Source: Phytoseiulus persimilis
Lineage: Eukaryota > Arthropoda > Arachnida > Mesostigmata > Phytoseiidae
Assembly: GCA_037576195.1 (NCBI GenBank)
Contig: CM075101.1
Location: 54,312,001 to 54,376,000, forward strand
DNA length: 64,000 bases
Direction of reading: 5' to 3'
Part shown: positions 22,121 through 35,500 of the stretch, piece by piece
How the letters are laid out: each line of letters opens with the position of its first letter
How positions within the stretch are numbered: position 1 is the first letter of the stretch
The notes under the pieces: model-generated
What the model was told of the DNA's origin: nothing
Seen by the model: only the letters and a program-made list of their open reading frames with translations
The model's database searches: none
Position numbers and translations under genes: made by a program

Positions 22121-25100
22121 GATGTTCGCAAACCGCTCCAGGTGGAACTGGGTGATGATTCACCGTTACATGAGCATCTGAATTGTCCCATCTTCGTTGT
22201 AAGGTCACTGGGAGAATATTTTTCTGGGAGGCACTCATTACGGCGCAAGGAGAGGGCATCGAATATCTGACCGGGGGTCGCATCTCCCGTGCGGAAGCTC
22301 CTTCCACGATGAGATGCTATCGTTAGAGGGAACTGGAGCCGTAATGGGCTCACTCTGTACACGCCACTGCTCATCAGTGACCAATGAATGGAAGAGTCGA
22401 TGGTCGGATCGTTACTCGACATTACAACTGTCTACTCACTGGCTGGTCCTTCGCGGCCACGGTCAACGGCAAAAATAACAGTATTCCGAGCATGTCACCC
22501 TCCACTTTCACTGACGCACTATTAAACTTCGGTCCCGCGCTCACCGACGAAATGAACCATGTCTTGAGCTACAGCAGTGACCGACGACGGTTATAACTAC
22601 AGGATCAGTCCCCTCGCCCAAATCCTCGCGCGGCTTCGACCAGAGAGGGCGATGGGGGCAACAGAAGAACCAAGCTTTACCATACTGCGGTGGGGGCTGA
22701 TGCAGGAGACGCGTCGGGTCATAGCGCGGAGTCATTCAGCTACTACGAATAAGTCTACGAGAGAAGGATCCTAAGGAACGTAAACTGCAACATCGGGCTA
22801 GTCATGGTTGCTCTATGCATGTCCGAGGGTGATCATTTTACTCCTTACTCAAGCTGCGGTCCTGCTCCGGAGCGGCATTGGACAGATTCTCATGAATCGA
22901 TAGATCTAGCTTCCGTCACGTTAACTCCCTCACATCATGCGGGAGCACTCTACTCTGCACAACTGTATCGCTGTTCAACTTTCCGCAACGATCCTCGTTC
23001 CTCTCCGAAGCCTGATCAGACTTCCAGCCGTCTATCTTCCATCTGCGCGTGCCAATCCTCACTCACTCCCGGTGGCTCTTGCATCAAGAGAGTCGCTTCA
23101 GATGCAGATGCTTGAACGAAGAATTCGAGGAGTCTGACTATGGACAAATTGAGCCCCACAAGATGGTCGCACGGACGCGCCGCGGAAATAAAACGATCCC
23201 GTTAAAAAATCAGTTCGGGACCTCAACCCCATACAGCATCCCCGATCAAAAAACCCTGACAAATTCGGCTCCTGGAAACCACCGTCTTCCCCTGGTAATC
23301 GTGGCTCCATCACTGATAAGCTCATATGAATGGAGACAGCTCGCAATTACAACACAGTCCTCAATCGAAATTTCCTCGGAGAGTCGGAAAGTATGGCATA
23401 AACACGAAATACTCCGACCGTGCGGGTGATCCAGCTCATGGACGAAGACTGCACGGAATTCAGTCTCTCTAGCGCAGGGATTGTTACCGAAGCACTGGGC
23501 AGAGTCTATAAGCGCAAACATTAGTCGACTCTTCCATGGGTGATGTGGCTGAGATTCTCCGGAAGTTCATCCGCCCGACTTTTGTGAGCAGCCGGTCTTC
23601 CCTCAGGTCGACAATATTCTGACACTCTCATATGAGTTTTCGTGCTTTCTTCGCAAATGCATCTACGCAAATATCAATGCTACCAATAAAGACTCCGGAG
23701 TCATCTAGATTAGTTGGCGAGAAGTATTCTTCAATGTTTTAGCCTATGCCAGAATAATACAATTTCTGTATTCCGAGGGGAAGTTTCGTGCTTCTGATCG
23801 AAGCTGAGTGAATGCTCTACGAATGCTGTGGCGACTCAGTCCAGGACTATCTGGTCGCGAATCGCGCACCACTGACTTGACGGCGACTCGGATGGGCTAC
23901 CTGGAATTCTCGAGGGCGGACCGGTCCTCTCCAGCTCATATCAGGCTCGAGATCTGCGTACCAAACACCGCCATTTTGTTGCGCCTCATCTTGGACATCA
24001 CGATAAGTTCCACCAGCCGCGAGTTGAGTTTCTTAAAACTCAAGTTGATTGCGAACAGCTCTCGATTTTCTCTATTGAAACGGAGATTTACAACCGAATC
24101 GACCTGAACGAAGCTAGGAACGAATTCGCCATGCTCGGAGTTCAATCTTCGAGTCAACGAGGTGACTCATTCAGCGACAGGGAAAAGACCGCAGTTCGGC
24201 ATCACTGCTCTATTCAAACCCGAACGGAGAAACGTACGGGGAAATGGACGGGAATGCAAGAGCAGCGAGATGCGCTAAGACGGCCGACGATGGAACACCT
24301 GTGGGAAGTGTGGTGAGCGTCCCGATGATCATGATAGTTTCGACCACCCCTGAGTGACGAGTTCGCTCCCTACCTGAGGACTCGCGTCGAGTGCATGAGG
24401 TAACGGAGAGCTCCCGATTAGCTGCTGAAGTATTCCGCCAAGACCGCCCGAAGAGATTGGCGTTCGTCGGTTACGACCCCGATAAGCTCCAGTAGAGCTA
24501 CCTGTTCAGCCCGTTGACTCCATTGTAGACATTATACTTCACCGAAGTGGTCATCCCGGAGATGCAGAGCTAATCACAAGGCGAACAAGAGTGTTCATCA
24601 TAAGAACAGGGAGCTCAGTGTGAGATCTCAGGAACTAGGGAGCTGATGAGCTCGAAACGAGATCCAACAGGAGTCTTTCCGAATCGCGATGAGTAAATCG
24701 GGTACGTAGCAAATGAATTCCGAGTGTGATTGGCCTGCATTTCCCAAGCTCATGGAAATCGCATGCAATTGTCGAAACCTACGAGATTTCTATCATCGAA
24801 TTTATCACTGAATAAGAGCGGTTCACGATGAGAAGTTCAATTTGTTCCATGATTTGCCCCGTCGAGCGCTAACGCTTGCTACTGACGATGGCGGCTAGGA
24901 GATTGTCACCCCTCTTTCTCGTTCCTCCGGAGCTCTACTCCTCCCCATTATCTTCGAAGAGAGCTCCTCATCCCCTACACCCACGAAACGAGCTCAGTCC
25001 ACCGAATCTCGGAATGGGTGCCTCAACAAGGCTGATTGATGGCAGGATGGAAGATTGATGGCTCGGACGAATATTCGGAATATGAGGTCGGAGCTCAGAG

Positions 25101-26280
25101 GCTCATCTCCATCTCCTGGACATTGAGCAGGTGCCTGTAGAGTCCTTTGGTCGATAGTGAGAAGGCACCTCTCGTGATATACGTCATTGAGAGCACCCGT
25201 CACGCCAACAGATGAATTATCTACTCGTACTTTGTCACTGTTTCATCTACAACGCTCCAAAATCCATAAATCGGGATCTTGATCTCGGCTATCCCCGTCA
25301 AAGCCAGCCGACAACGAGCGAGCGAGCGGAAACCAAGTAAAATAATTAACTCTAGCGACCATGGAACACTGGACGAATTGCAGCTGCCATAATTAGCGAC
25401 GCTGCTGGAAGTCGTTCATGGCATTATTCCTGTTTCCACTGTTGTGGTAGACGTTCCGGACTAGTTGAAGACTTTTTCGGTTCAGTTCTTCTCCGGTACA
25501 GGATAAGTTAGTGGCGATTCATGAATGAATGAATGAACGTTCGCGGATTCATGAATTCATCCATTCCGTGCCAGAGCGGAGCGCAAACACGGCCTCATTG
25601 TGGTAGTGTGGAATTCATTTGGCAGGCAGCTGCGCCATGTCGCTGATGATGAGCGGCCAGGCGGCTCGCTACATTCCAGGTGAAGGGCGAAAGTTCTCTG
25701 TTTACGGAGAAGATCCTGCATGAAAATACCAGATGATTATTCGATGCTGATACTCACCAGCAAGGTCAAGGTGAAGTTGACAGATGAATTTCAATAGCTG
25801 TATCCGGGGCAATCAATTTATGAACGCTTGCGGAAGCCTGTGACGCGTCAGCTAGTTTCTCGGAAAAATATCAAGTTGTCGTTGGTATTGATTCCTCTTG
25901 GGATGACGTCATTGAGCTCATATGCTACCTCTGCACGACATAGCATGAGTTCGCAAAAAAAGTTCGCTGGCATGGCATCAATCATCGGGCGATATTTCAG
26001 CGCCCAAACCCATCCATTCGCCGAGTACAATAGTACGAGGTGGAGAACACCACAGGAGTTCATGAAACGCCACAGCATGGTGATCGTCAATATAGTCGAT
26101 GAGTGTTGGGGTAAATACCCGGGGTGAAACTCAACAACAGACTATTTCCTATGCAACGACGGAGTTGTTGAATCGTTCCGAAACATGGTTGCTGATGGAG
26201 AGAGGTAAGTGACTCAAATGAATGACGTTGACATCATGATCATGACGTGCTAGGTTATTGTTGAAAAATCAAGGGCAATC

Positions 26281-26640
26281 ATACCGAGGATACGCGTAAC
26301 GAACAACCGGGCCACAGCTGACAGGGCAGTTAGAACTACCAGACAACAAGGCACAAGCAGAGTGGACTATCACTCATTTACCGAAGCACTAAGGGCAGGT
26401 ATCCAGGAAGCAACTAGTGAAGTCAAAGTGGGGGCCATGTGCAACTTATCAGCCACCAGGGAAGTCATGGCAGCCAGAGGAAAGGCAAGCAGGTAGCTTA
26501 GAAGACCAAGGCGGGGACAGGACCGAGACGAAATAGCTCGAGGAGCAGCCAGCTTCCGAACCGAGCATCAACTCCTGTGTGAAGCATTCATCAAAGGGAA
26601 GGGGATACGCAACGAGATCTCAGGTAGATCCTTGATCCTC
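26281..26640 (+). pseudogene. Coding-like segment, unidentified retroelement remnant
   Basis: The plus frame beginning G-H-S/A-T-A-D-R-A reads about 60 codons to a TAG, then continues open in the same frame (R-D-E-I-A-R-G-A-A-S-F). Composition is hydrophilic and helical as in a gag protein, but there is no knuckle or named motif. It borders the transposon-rich half of the window. I do not recognise the family. Confidence 0.3.
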
Positions 26641-27146
26641 GGAGCGATTCTATGGATAAAATCGGGAAATTACACCTCTGATCCTATCGAGGGGAGTCCA
26701 CTCTGCCTCCTCTATTCTCAGGGGATTAGATGTCGACCAATTATCTCTGGAATATCACCGGGAAAAATCGTGTCTGAACTCGATGCGATAACCGCTGACA
26801 ACGCTTCCAGTCGGCTAATTTTTGAATTCCCCTTGAGGGGAGCGACTCCTGATATTCCGCGAACAAAGAACAAACCGAAACGACCGCATGATCTCCGATG
26901 ATCGTGAGCTCCCACAGATACGCACCTCATCCATACTCCGACAGGAATGCGTCCCCGTAGATGTGGAGCTCACAGCGGGACACCGCGCTTCTTCCGGGAA
27001 TCGAGCATCCATCAGTGTAAATTAGCGATGCGTAGTCCAGGTTTTTTGATGCCTCGACGTTTCCTCAGCGATTTCTCTGAAGATCAACGAAGCCAAATCA
27101 ACCTCATCACAGCTCCCCCTTGTCAGGCTGCCCCGGGAGCCACGTC
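26641..27146. other. Unassigned spacer
   Basis: About 500 bp between the gag-like remnant and the 3' end of the R1-like LINE. No motif is recognised on either strand. Confidence 0.4.
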
Positions 27147-27180
27147 TTCTCTTTTTCTTTTTTTCTCTTTTTTTCCCATT
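27147..27180 (-). other. A-rich 3' tail of LINE A
   Basis: On the minus strand the segment reads runs of A interrupted by G. It lies about 270 bp after the ORF2 stop, where the LINE poly(A)-like tail is expected. The intervening 27,181-27,448 is the 3' UTR and has no other feature. Confidence 0.55.
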
Positions 27181-27448
27181 ATGACAGGAGAGGATATCCC
27201 TTCGGACACCACGGGAAGAGTTCTTTGCCCAGGTAGTGAGGTGTGGCCTCTAAAACCCCCCCTGTCGCCACCCAGGGGACGGGAACTCGAGTTTTATAGC
27301 TCGTTTGGTATTGCGTCCGTCACACCGGGAGCCCTTCGACTAGCTGCGCAGTCTCCGTTTCAAATCTGCGTGTTCATTCCGATAGGCATCTTGATTACGT
27401 TGGCTGTACAAGCATTGAATTGCCTGCCTGTAATGCGTCCAAACGTCT

Positions 27449-29644
27449 TCACCTAGCTCCTTCCAGCTCAGTTTTCCTGCTGAGAACTTTACTAATGGTT
27501 CTACTTATCCGCCTCCATTCGTCCTCGCTCTGCAACATTTCCTGCATCAAGCTGGGCACATTCGCAGCAGAGCTTATTGCTGTTCTCTGTACTGCTAGAG
27601 CCGGACAGTGAAGGACGGTGTGTTCGACTGTGTCTTCCTCCCCAGAGTGACAGTGAACGCACATGGGCGTCGGCGACAGGTTGAATCGACTCAGATACGT
27701 CTGGGAATTGCCGTGTCCAGAGAGCACCTGAGATAGGTGATAGCTGACTGTGCCGAACTTCCTTTCGCACCATTTTTTCAGGTCAGGAACGCATTTGTGA
27801 GTCCATCGTCCTCCCGGGTCGTTGTCCCATCTAAACTGCCACTTCTCAAGCGTTTTCGCCTTGATCCCCTTATCAGTGGATCCACAGTAGTCCCCTTCTT
27901 CAAGGTCATATGGAGCGTCTCGCTGTTTGTTTTCCTGCCAGATTTCAGTTCTTTCTTCCGCCAAGAGCGTCCACGGGGTGGTTCTAGCCAGAACTAGCAC
28001 CGCTGCAGTCGACACAGTGCGGTAGCACCGTGTGATTCTAATGGCCATCGTCCTCTGTGTCCTTTCAAGTAACTGTCGGTTGTATGCGAGTTTCAGCGCG
28101 TTTGGAGCCCACGTTGGCGCTGCATACAACGCAATCGATTCGGCTACCGTCGCGAGCAATCTTCTTTGTGCTTCCGATGCCCCGTATGTGCGAGGAAGGA
28201 TTTTTGCCATGTCCGTCGCGGCTCTCGCTGCTTTTGTCGCTGCCATCTCCACATGTATCGAGCCTTTAAGGTTTGCCTGGAGGTAAACTCCCAAATATCT
28301 TGCTATCTCCTCTAGCTCTTCCGTGTTATTCGCCATAACTAGGAGCGCTAAATCGTCCGCGTAGGCGATTGTCTGTGCTCCATCGGGCATCTCTACCCGG
28401 AGAATGTCGTCGTCCGCCGCGTTCCACAGGGTTGGCCCCAGAACAGAGCCCTGGGGGACTCCTGCGGTCATGCTGTGCCTGCGTCCATCCTCATCAGTGA
28501 CCCATCGCTTGGACAGATATGATGCTATGATTTTACGCAGATATGGGGAGACATACCTCTTGGCAAGGCTCGAGAGTACTAGTCCCCATTCAACAGAGTT
28601 GAATGCATTTTTGATATCCAACAGGATGATTATGCACCGCTTTCTTCTGGAAGTCGCCTTTTCTCTTTCTCTCCTCACGGGTTCGAAGACTCTTTCTATC
28701 GCCGACAAAGTGGATCTTCCTGGACGAGAACCGTATTGGTTCTCCGACAAGCCGCCGTTGTCCTCTAGTTCATTTTGCAGTCTTATGTTGATTATCGTCT
28801 CGACGGCTTTTGCAATCGTGTTCAGCAGACAAATCGGTCTGTATGCGTCCTTTTCCCCCGCCTTCGGGATGAGTATCAGATTCGCTGTTTTCCACTCATC
28901 TGGGAATGAGCCTTTCTGCAGTATGCCGCTCACTAGCCGTGCAAAGACGCTGGACCATCGCTTCAGGAACGCTTTTATTGCCTCTGCTGGAATGCCGTCA
29001 GGTCCCGGAGCTTTTCTAGATGGCATGCGGTCTGCCACTGCTGCTACTTCCTGAGCAGTCACCTTTGGGACATCAGTTTCGGCAATCTCGAGCTGCTCGC
29101 GCTCAGCTTCCATTCCATTTGGAAAGAGTTCCCCGATGGTTCTGCTTATCGTTTCCTCCGGAAGTCTAACTCGCTTTTGTCTGAGTTTTTCTCTGACAAT
29201 CTTATACGGGAGACCCCAGACTCGCAGAGCTCTCTCCACTTGTTTCGCTCGCTGGCCGAGATCTCAAATTCGTATTCCCTCTTTTCCCTGGTGTAGTCAG
29301 AGAGGGCTTCCGCTGCCCGTCTCGGGTCCCGGCGGATACGTTTCCTGCTCCTGATGTTCAGTCTTCTGGCCTTGACGCAATCTTTCCGGAGTCTTGAGAT
29401 CGTCTCCGTCTACCAATAAACTGGTTTGAGGTTCTTCCATCGAGGGTTGATTCTCGGCGCTCCGGCGGTGCATGCCTTTATGAGAATATCCGTCACCAAT
29501 TTGTGGTCGATTTCCGTGTGCCTATCTTTTGCCTCTTTACATTCCCGGTCCATGATGGTTTGGAATGCCTCGATTCTCATCGAGTTCCATCTCCAGGCTG
29601 GGCCTGTTTTCCTTTGTTCTGCAGCGACTTGTAATACTATGTCG
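27449..29644 (-). pseudogene. LINE A ORF2: linker, reverse transcriptase, C-terminal CCHC
   Basis: From 29,239 down an uninterrupted 596-codon frame has the non-LTR reverse transcriptase: R-K-A-P-G-P-D-G (75-82), L-D-I-K-N-A-F-N-S (208-216), G-V-P-Q-G-S-V-L-G-P (260-269) and catalytic Y-A-D-D (293-296). It ends with the R1-type C-terminal knuckle C527, C530, H540, C545. Upstream, 29,644-29,240 carries the endonuclease-RT linker (A-W-R-W-N-S, K-P-V-Y-W). It has an in-frame TAG at about 29,410 and a frameshift near 29,230. It belongs with the endonuclease at 36,309-36,887. Confidence 0.88.
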
Positions 29645-30296
29645 TCTATATATATAAAAATCCAGGGTCTGTTTGTTTGTTTGTTTGTTTGTTTGTCCTC
29701 AATAGGCTCCTCTGGTATTGATCGGATCGACTTGGAACAAACTGCATAATGTAGGGCGGCTCTCCGGGAAGGACATAGGCCACCCACCACTCCCCCCCTC
29801 CTCCTCCCCTCCTCCCCCCCTCGCGATTTAACCCAACTTTGACCCCCTCCATACTGTCATCCGCATCCAAATTCTGACGATAAGGTGCACCGCCCCGTTA
29901 TGACGCCAGCCAGACTCATCCCATCGTCATCGGATATCCTTCCCCACCTCCTCTCCTATACATCTATATATATAAAAATCCAGGGTCTGTTTGTTTGTTT
30001 GTTTGTTTGTTTGTTTGTTTGTTTGTATGTCCTCAATAGGCTCCTCTGGTATTGATCGGATCGACTTGGAACAAACTGCATAATGTAGGGCGGCTCTCCG
30101 GGACGGACATAGGCCACCCACCCCTCCCCCCCTCCTCCTCCCCTCCTCCCCCCCTCGCGATTTACCCCAACTTTGACCCCCTCCCTACTGTCATCCGCAT
30201 CCAAATTCTGACGATAAGGTGCACCGCCCCGTTATGACGCCAGCCAGACTCATCCCATCGTCATCGGATATCCTTCCCCACCTCCTCTCCTGTACA
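29645..30296 (+). repeat. 318-bp tandem duplication with (GTTT)n microsatellite
   Basis: Two near-identical copies (29,645-29,962 and 29,963-30,296) each start TCTATATATATAAAAATCC. They run through a GTTT microsatellite (about 7 repeats, then about 9), a T-G-A-T-C-G-G-A-T-C-G-A segment, a C/T-rich polypyrimidine stretch, and end CCTCTCCT(A/G)TACA. The length difference lies in the microsatellite. Confidence 0.85.
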
Positions 30297-30315
30297 TCTA
30301 TCATGAAAATCTATC

Positions 30316-32327
30316 ATAAAAATTCCTGGAGGGGTGATTTCGAGACCAATAAGGCCATTACTTCCCAACTCTGGAGGGGTGATTCCGAGACCAATCTGGC
30401 CATTACTTTCCAACTCTGGAGGGGTGATTCCGAGACCAATCTGGCCATTAGTTTCCAACTCTGGAGGGGTGATTACGAGACCAATCTGGCCTTTAGTTTC
30501 TAACTCTGGAGGGCTGATTGCGAGACCAATCTGGACATTACTTTCCAACTTTGGAGGGGTGATTCCGACACCAATCCGACCATTAGTTTCCAACTCTGGA
30601 GGGGTGATTCCGGTGCCAATCTGGCCATTACTTTCCAAATTTAGGGGGGTGATTCCGAGACAAATCCGGCCATTACTTTCCAACTCTGGAGTGGTGATTC
30701 CGGTGCCAATCTGGCCATAACTTTCCAACTTTAGAGGGGTGATTCTGAGACCAATCTGGCCATTAGTTTCCAACTCTGGAGGGGTGATTCCAGTGCCAAT
30801 CTGGCCATCACTTTCCAACTCTGGAGGGGTGATTCCGGTGCCAATCTGGCCATTACTTTCCAACTTCAGGGGGTGATTCCGAGACCAATCTGGCCATTAC
30901 TTCCCAACTCTGGAGTGGTAATTCCGGTGCCCATCTGGCCATTACTTTCAAACTTCAGAGGGGTGATTCTGAGACCAATCTGGCCATTAGTTTCCAACTC
31001 TGGGGGGGGGGGGGGGTGATTCCGGTGCCAATCTGGCCATTAGTTTCCAACTCTGGGGTGGGGGTGATTCCGGTGCCAATCTGGCCATCACTTTCCGACT
31101 CTGGAGGGGTGATTCCGGTGCCAATCTGGCCATTACTTTCCAACTCTGGAGGGGTGATTCCGGTACCAATCTTGCCATTACTTTCCAACTCTGGAGGGGT
31201 GATTCCGAGACCAATCTGGCCATCAGTTCCCAACTCTGGAGGGGTGATTCCGGTGCCAATCTGGCCATTACTTTTCAACTTTAGGGGGGTGATTCCGAGA
31301 CGAATCCGGCCATTACTTTTCAACTCTGGAGTGGTGATTCCGGTGCCAATCTGGCCATAACTTTCCAACTTTAGAGGGGTGATTCTGAGACCAATCTGGC
31401 CATCACTTTCCAACTCTGGAGGGGTGATTCCGGTGCCAATCTGGCCATCACTTTCCAACTCTGGAGGGGTGATTCCGGTGCCAATCTGGCCATTACTTTC
31501 CAACTTCAGGGGGTGATTCCGAGACCAATCTGGCCATTACTTTCCAACTCTGGAGTGGTGATTCCGGTGCCCATCTGGCCATTACTTTCCAACTTTAGGG
31601 GGGTGATTCCGAGACAAATCCGGCCATTACTTTCCAACTCTGGAGGGGTGATTCCGGTACCAATCTGGCCATTACTTTCCAACTCTGGAGGGGTGATTCC
31701 GAGACCAATCTGGCCATTAGTTTCCAACTCTGGAGGAGTGATTCCGAGACCAATCTGAGCATCAATTTCCAACTCAGGAGGAGTGATTCCGAGACCAATC
31801 TGAGCATCAATTTCCAACTCAGGAGGGGTGATTTCGGGATCAATCTAACCATTACTTTCCAACTCTAGAGGGGTGATTCTGAGACCAATCTGAGCATTAC
31901 TTTCCAACTCTGGAGGGATGATTCCGGGAGCAATCTGAGCATTACTTTCCAACTCTGGAGGAGTGATTCCGAGACCAATCCGACCATTACTTCCCAACTC
32001 TGGAGGGGTGATTTCGGGACCAATCTGACCATTACTTTTCAACTCTGGAGGGATGATTCCGGGACCAATCTGACCATCGCTTTCCAAGTTTAGAGGAGTG
32101 ATCTCGGGACCAATCTGACCATACTCTTCCAAGTCTGGAGGGGTGATTCCGAGACCAATCTGACTATCACTTTTCAAGTCTGGAGGGGTGATCTCGAGAC
32201 AAATCTAACCATACTTTTCAAAACCTGGAGGGTTGATTCCGGGACCAATCTGACCATGCTTCTCCGAATCTGAAGGGATGATTACGACACCAATCTGACC
32301 ATACTTCTCAAAACCATGATGCTGACC
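30316..32327. repeat. 45-bp minisatellite array, unit 1
   Basis: About 44 tandem copies of a 45-bp monomer follow the pattern GGGGTGATTCCGAGACCAAT, then C-T-G-G-C-C-A-T-T-A-C and T-T-T-C-C-A-A-C-T-C-T-G-G-A. Variants differ at fixed positions (GAGACC/GGTGCC/GGTACC; ATTACT/ATTAGT/ATCACT). Units become more divergent towards the right end (31,740-32,320). Poly-G expansions occur, for example 15 G at 31,002-31,016. Because 45 is divisible by three, long frames run on both strands; I regard them as non-coding. Confidence 0.92.
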
Positions 32328-32497
32328 AAGTGAAGAGAGAGGAAAGTGCCTCGATTCCAGGTCAGAATCCTATCGAGAATCGGTGGCCACTCCCGAAGGT
32401 CTCATGACACTACATTTAAGGCAATGTGTGCCTGTCAGCAGTAGACTCCCAAAGCAAGGGACGGGTCGGCCAGCGTAGTCGGCCGAAGGCCGGCTAG
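32328..32497 (+). other. Unit 1 terminal segment with hairpin and CTAG end
   Basis: This 170-bp non-repetitive tail is shared with 36,131-36,304. It ends with AGTCGGCC (32,477-32,484), loop GAA and GGCCGGCT (32,488-32,495), an 8-bp stem with one G.T pair, then AG to complete CTAG at 32,494-32,497. The next unit starts immediately with TCTATCAT. Confidence 0.75.
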
Positions 32498-32526
32498 TCT
32501 ATCATAAAAATCCATCATAAAAATTC

Positions 32527-35500
32527 CTGGAGGGGTGATTTCGAGACCAATCTGGCCATTACTTTCCAACTCTGGAGGGGTGATTCCGAGACCAATCTGG
32601 CCATTACTTCTCAACTCTGGAGGGGTGATTCCGAGACCAATCTGGCCATTACTTTCCAACTCTGGAGGGAGGATTCCGGGAGCAATCTGAGCATTACTTC
32701 CCAAGCCTGGAGGGGTGATTCCGGGAGCAATCTGAGCATTACTTTCCAACTCTGGAGGGGTGATTCCGAGACCAATCTGGCCATTATTTCCCAACTCTGG
32801 AGGGGTGATTCCGAGACCAATCTGGCCATTACTTTCCAACTCTAGAGGGGTGATTACGAGACCAATCTGGCCTTCAGATTCTAAGTCTGGAGGGGTGATT
32901 CCGGTACCAATCTGGCCATTACTTCCAAACTCTGTAGGGATGATTCCGAGACCAATCTGGCCTTTAGTTTCCAACTCTGGAGGGGTGATTACGAGACCAA
33001 TCTGGCCTTCAGATTCTAACTCTGGAGGGGTGATTCCGGTACCAATCTGGCCATTACTTCCCAACTCTGTAGGGATGATTCCGAGACCAATCTGGCCTTT
33101 AGTTTCCAACTCTGGAGGGGTGATTACGAGACCAATCTGGCCTTCAGATTCTAACTCTGGAGGGGTGATTCCGGTACCAATCTGGCCATTACTTCCCAAC
33201 TCTGTAGGGATGATTCCGAGACCAATCTGGCCTTTAGTTTCCAACTCTGGAGGGGTGATTACGAGACCAATCTGGCCTTCAGATTCTAACTCTGGAGGGG
33301 TGATTCCGGTACCAATCTGGCCATTACTTCCCAACTCTGTAGGGATGATTCCGAGACCAATCTGGCCATTAGTTTCCAACTCTGGAGGGGTGATTACGAG
33401 ACCAATCTGGCCTTCAGATTCTAAGTCTGGAGGGGTGATTCCGGTACCAATCTGGCCATTACTTCCCAACTCTGTAGGGATGATTCCGAGACCAATCTGG
33501 CCTTTAGTTTCCAACTCTGGAGGGGTGATTACGAGACCAATCTGGCCTTCAGATTCTAACTCTGGAGGGGTGATTCCGGTACCAATCTGGCCATTACTTC
33601 CCAACTCTGTAGGGATGATTCCGAGACCAATCTGGCCATTAGTTTCCAACTCTGGAGGGGTGATTACGAGACCAATCTGGCCTTCAGATTCTAACTCTAG
33701 AGGGGTGATTCCGGTACCAATCTGGCCATAACTTTCCAACTCTGGAGGGGTGATTCCGAGACCAATCTGGCCATTACTTTCCAACTCTGTTGGGGTGACT
33801 CCGGGACCAATCTGGCCATTAGTTTCCAACTCTGTTGGGGTGATTCCGGGACCAATCTGGCCATTAGTTTCCAACTCTGGAGGGGTGATTCCGGGCCCAA
33901 TCTGGCCATTACTTTCCAACTCTTGGGGGGGGGGGGGTGATTCCGGGACCAATCTGGCCATTACTTTCCAACTCTGGAGGGGTGATTCCGAGACCAATCT
34001 GGCCATTACTTTCCAACTCTGGAGGGGTGATTCCGGTACCAATCTGGCCATTACTTCCCAACTCTGTAGGGATGATTCCGAGACCAATCTGGCCTTTAGT
34101 TTCCAACTCTGGAGGGGTGATTACGAGACCAATCTGGCCTTCAGATTCTAACTCTGGAGGGGTGATTCCGGTACCAATCTGGCCATTACTTCCCAACTCT
34201 GTAGGGATGATTCCGAGACCAATCTGGCCTTTAGTTTCCAACTCTGGAGGGGTGATTACGAGACCAATCTGGCCTTCAGATTCTAACTCTGGAGGGGTGA
34301 TTCCGGTACCAATCTGGCCATTACTTCCCAACTCTGTAGGGATGATTCCGAGACCAATCTGGCCTTTAGTTTCCAACTCTGGAGGGGTGATTACGAGACC
34401 AATCTGGCCTTCAGATTCTAACTCTGGAGGGGTGATTCCGGTACCAATCTGGCCATTACTTCCCAACTCTGTAGGGATGATTCCGAGACCAATCTGGCCA
34501 TTAGTTTCCAACTCTGGAGGGGTGATTACGAGACCAATCTGGCCTTCAGATTCTAAGTCTGGAGGGGTGATTCCGGTACCAATCTGGCCATTACTTCCCA
34601 ACTCTGTAGGGATGATTCCGAGACCAATCTGGCCTTTAGTTTCCAACTCTGGAGGGGTGATTACGAGACCAATCTGGCCTTCAGATTCTAACTCTGGAGG
34701 GGTGATTCCGGTACCAATCTGGCCATTACTTCCCAACTCTGTAGGGATGATTCCGAGACCAATCTGGCCATTAGTTTCCAACTCTGGAGGGGTGATTACG
34801 AGACCAATCTGGCCTTCAGATTCTAACTCTAGAGGGGTGATTCCGGTACCAATCTGGCCATAACTTTCCAACTCTGGAGGGGTGATTCCGAGACCAATCT
34901 GGCCATTACTTTCCAACTCTGTTGGGGTGACTCCGGGACCAATCTGGCCATTAGTTTCCAACTCTGTTGGGGTGATTCCGGGACCAATCTGGCCATTAGT
35001 TTCCAACTCTGGAGGGGTGATTCCGGGCCCAATCTGGCCATTACTTTCCAACTCTTGGGGGGGGGGGGTGATTCCGGGACCAATCTGGCCATTACTTTCC
35101 AACTCTGGAGGGGTGATTCCGAGACCAATCTGGCCATTACTTTCCAACTCTGGAGGGGTGATTCCGAGACCAATCTGGCCATTACTTTCCAACTCTGGAG
35201 GGGTGATTCCGAGACCAATCTGGCCATTACTTTCCAACTCTGGAGGGGTGATTCCGAGACCAATCTGGCCATTACTTTCCAACTCTGGAGGGGTGATTAC
35301 GGGACCAATCTGGCCATTAGTTCCCAACTCTGGAGGGGTGATTCCGAGACCAATCTGGCCATTACTTCCCAACTCTGGAGGGGTGATTCTGGGACCAATC
35401 TGGCCATTACTTTCGAACTCTGGAGGGGTGATTCCGAGACCAATCTGGCCATCACTTTCCAACTCTGGAGGGGTGATTCTGAGACTAATCTGAGCATTAC

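Larger units (their letters stand above)
18192..26280. other. Unassigned region upstream of the NRF-6-like gene
   Basis: This 8-kb stretch holds no gene I can name. It should contain the 5' exon and promoter of the NRF-6-like gene: a hydrophobic frame at about 18,200-18,270 (minus, A-I-A-P-L-C-A-L-S-I) could be a signal sequence, but no splice joins it in phase. A minus exon-like segment at 22,440-22,500 (M-L-G-I-L-L-F-L-P-L then GTGAGT) also resembles a signal peptide with no partner. A short TGAA repeat lies at 25,520-25,537. Possible exons are 21,906-22,120 (separate entry), 23,246-23,521 and 25,848-26,090 on the minus strand, the last two unrecognised. Confidence 0.4.

Noticed and set aside
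22440-22500. Signal-peptide exon on the minus strand
   Set aside because: A hydrophobic start followed by GTGAGT is suggestive, but no downstream exon joins it; kept only as a remark in the region entry.
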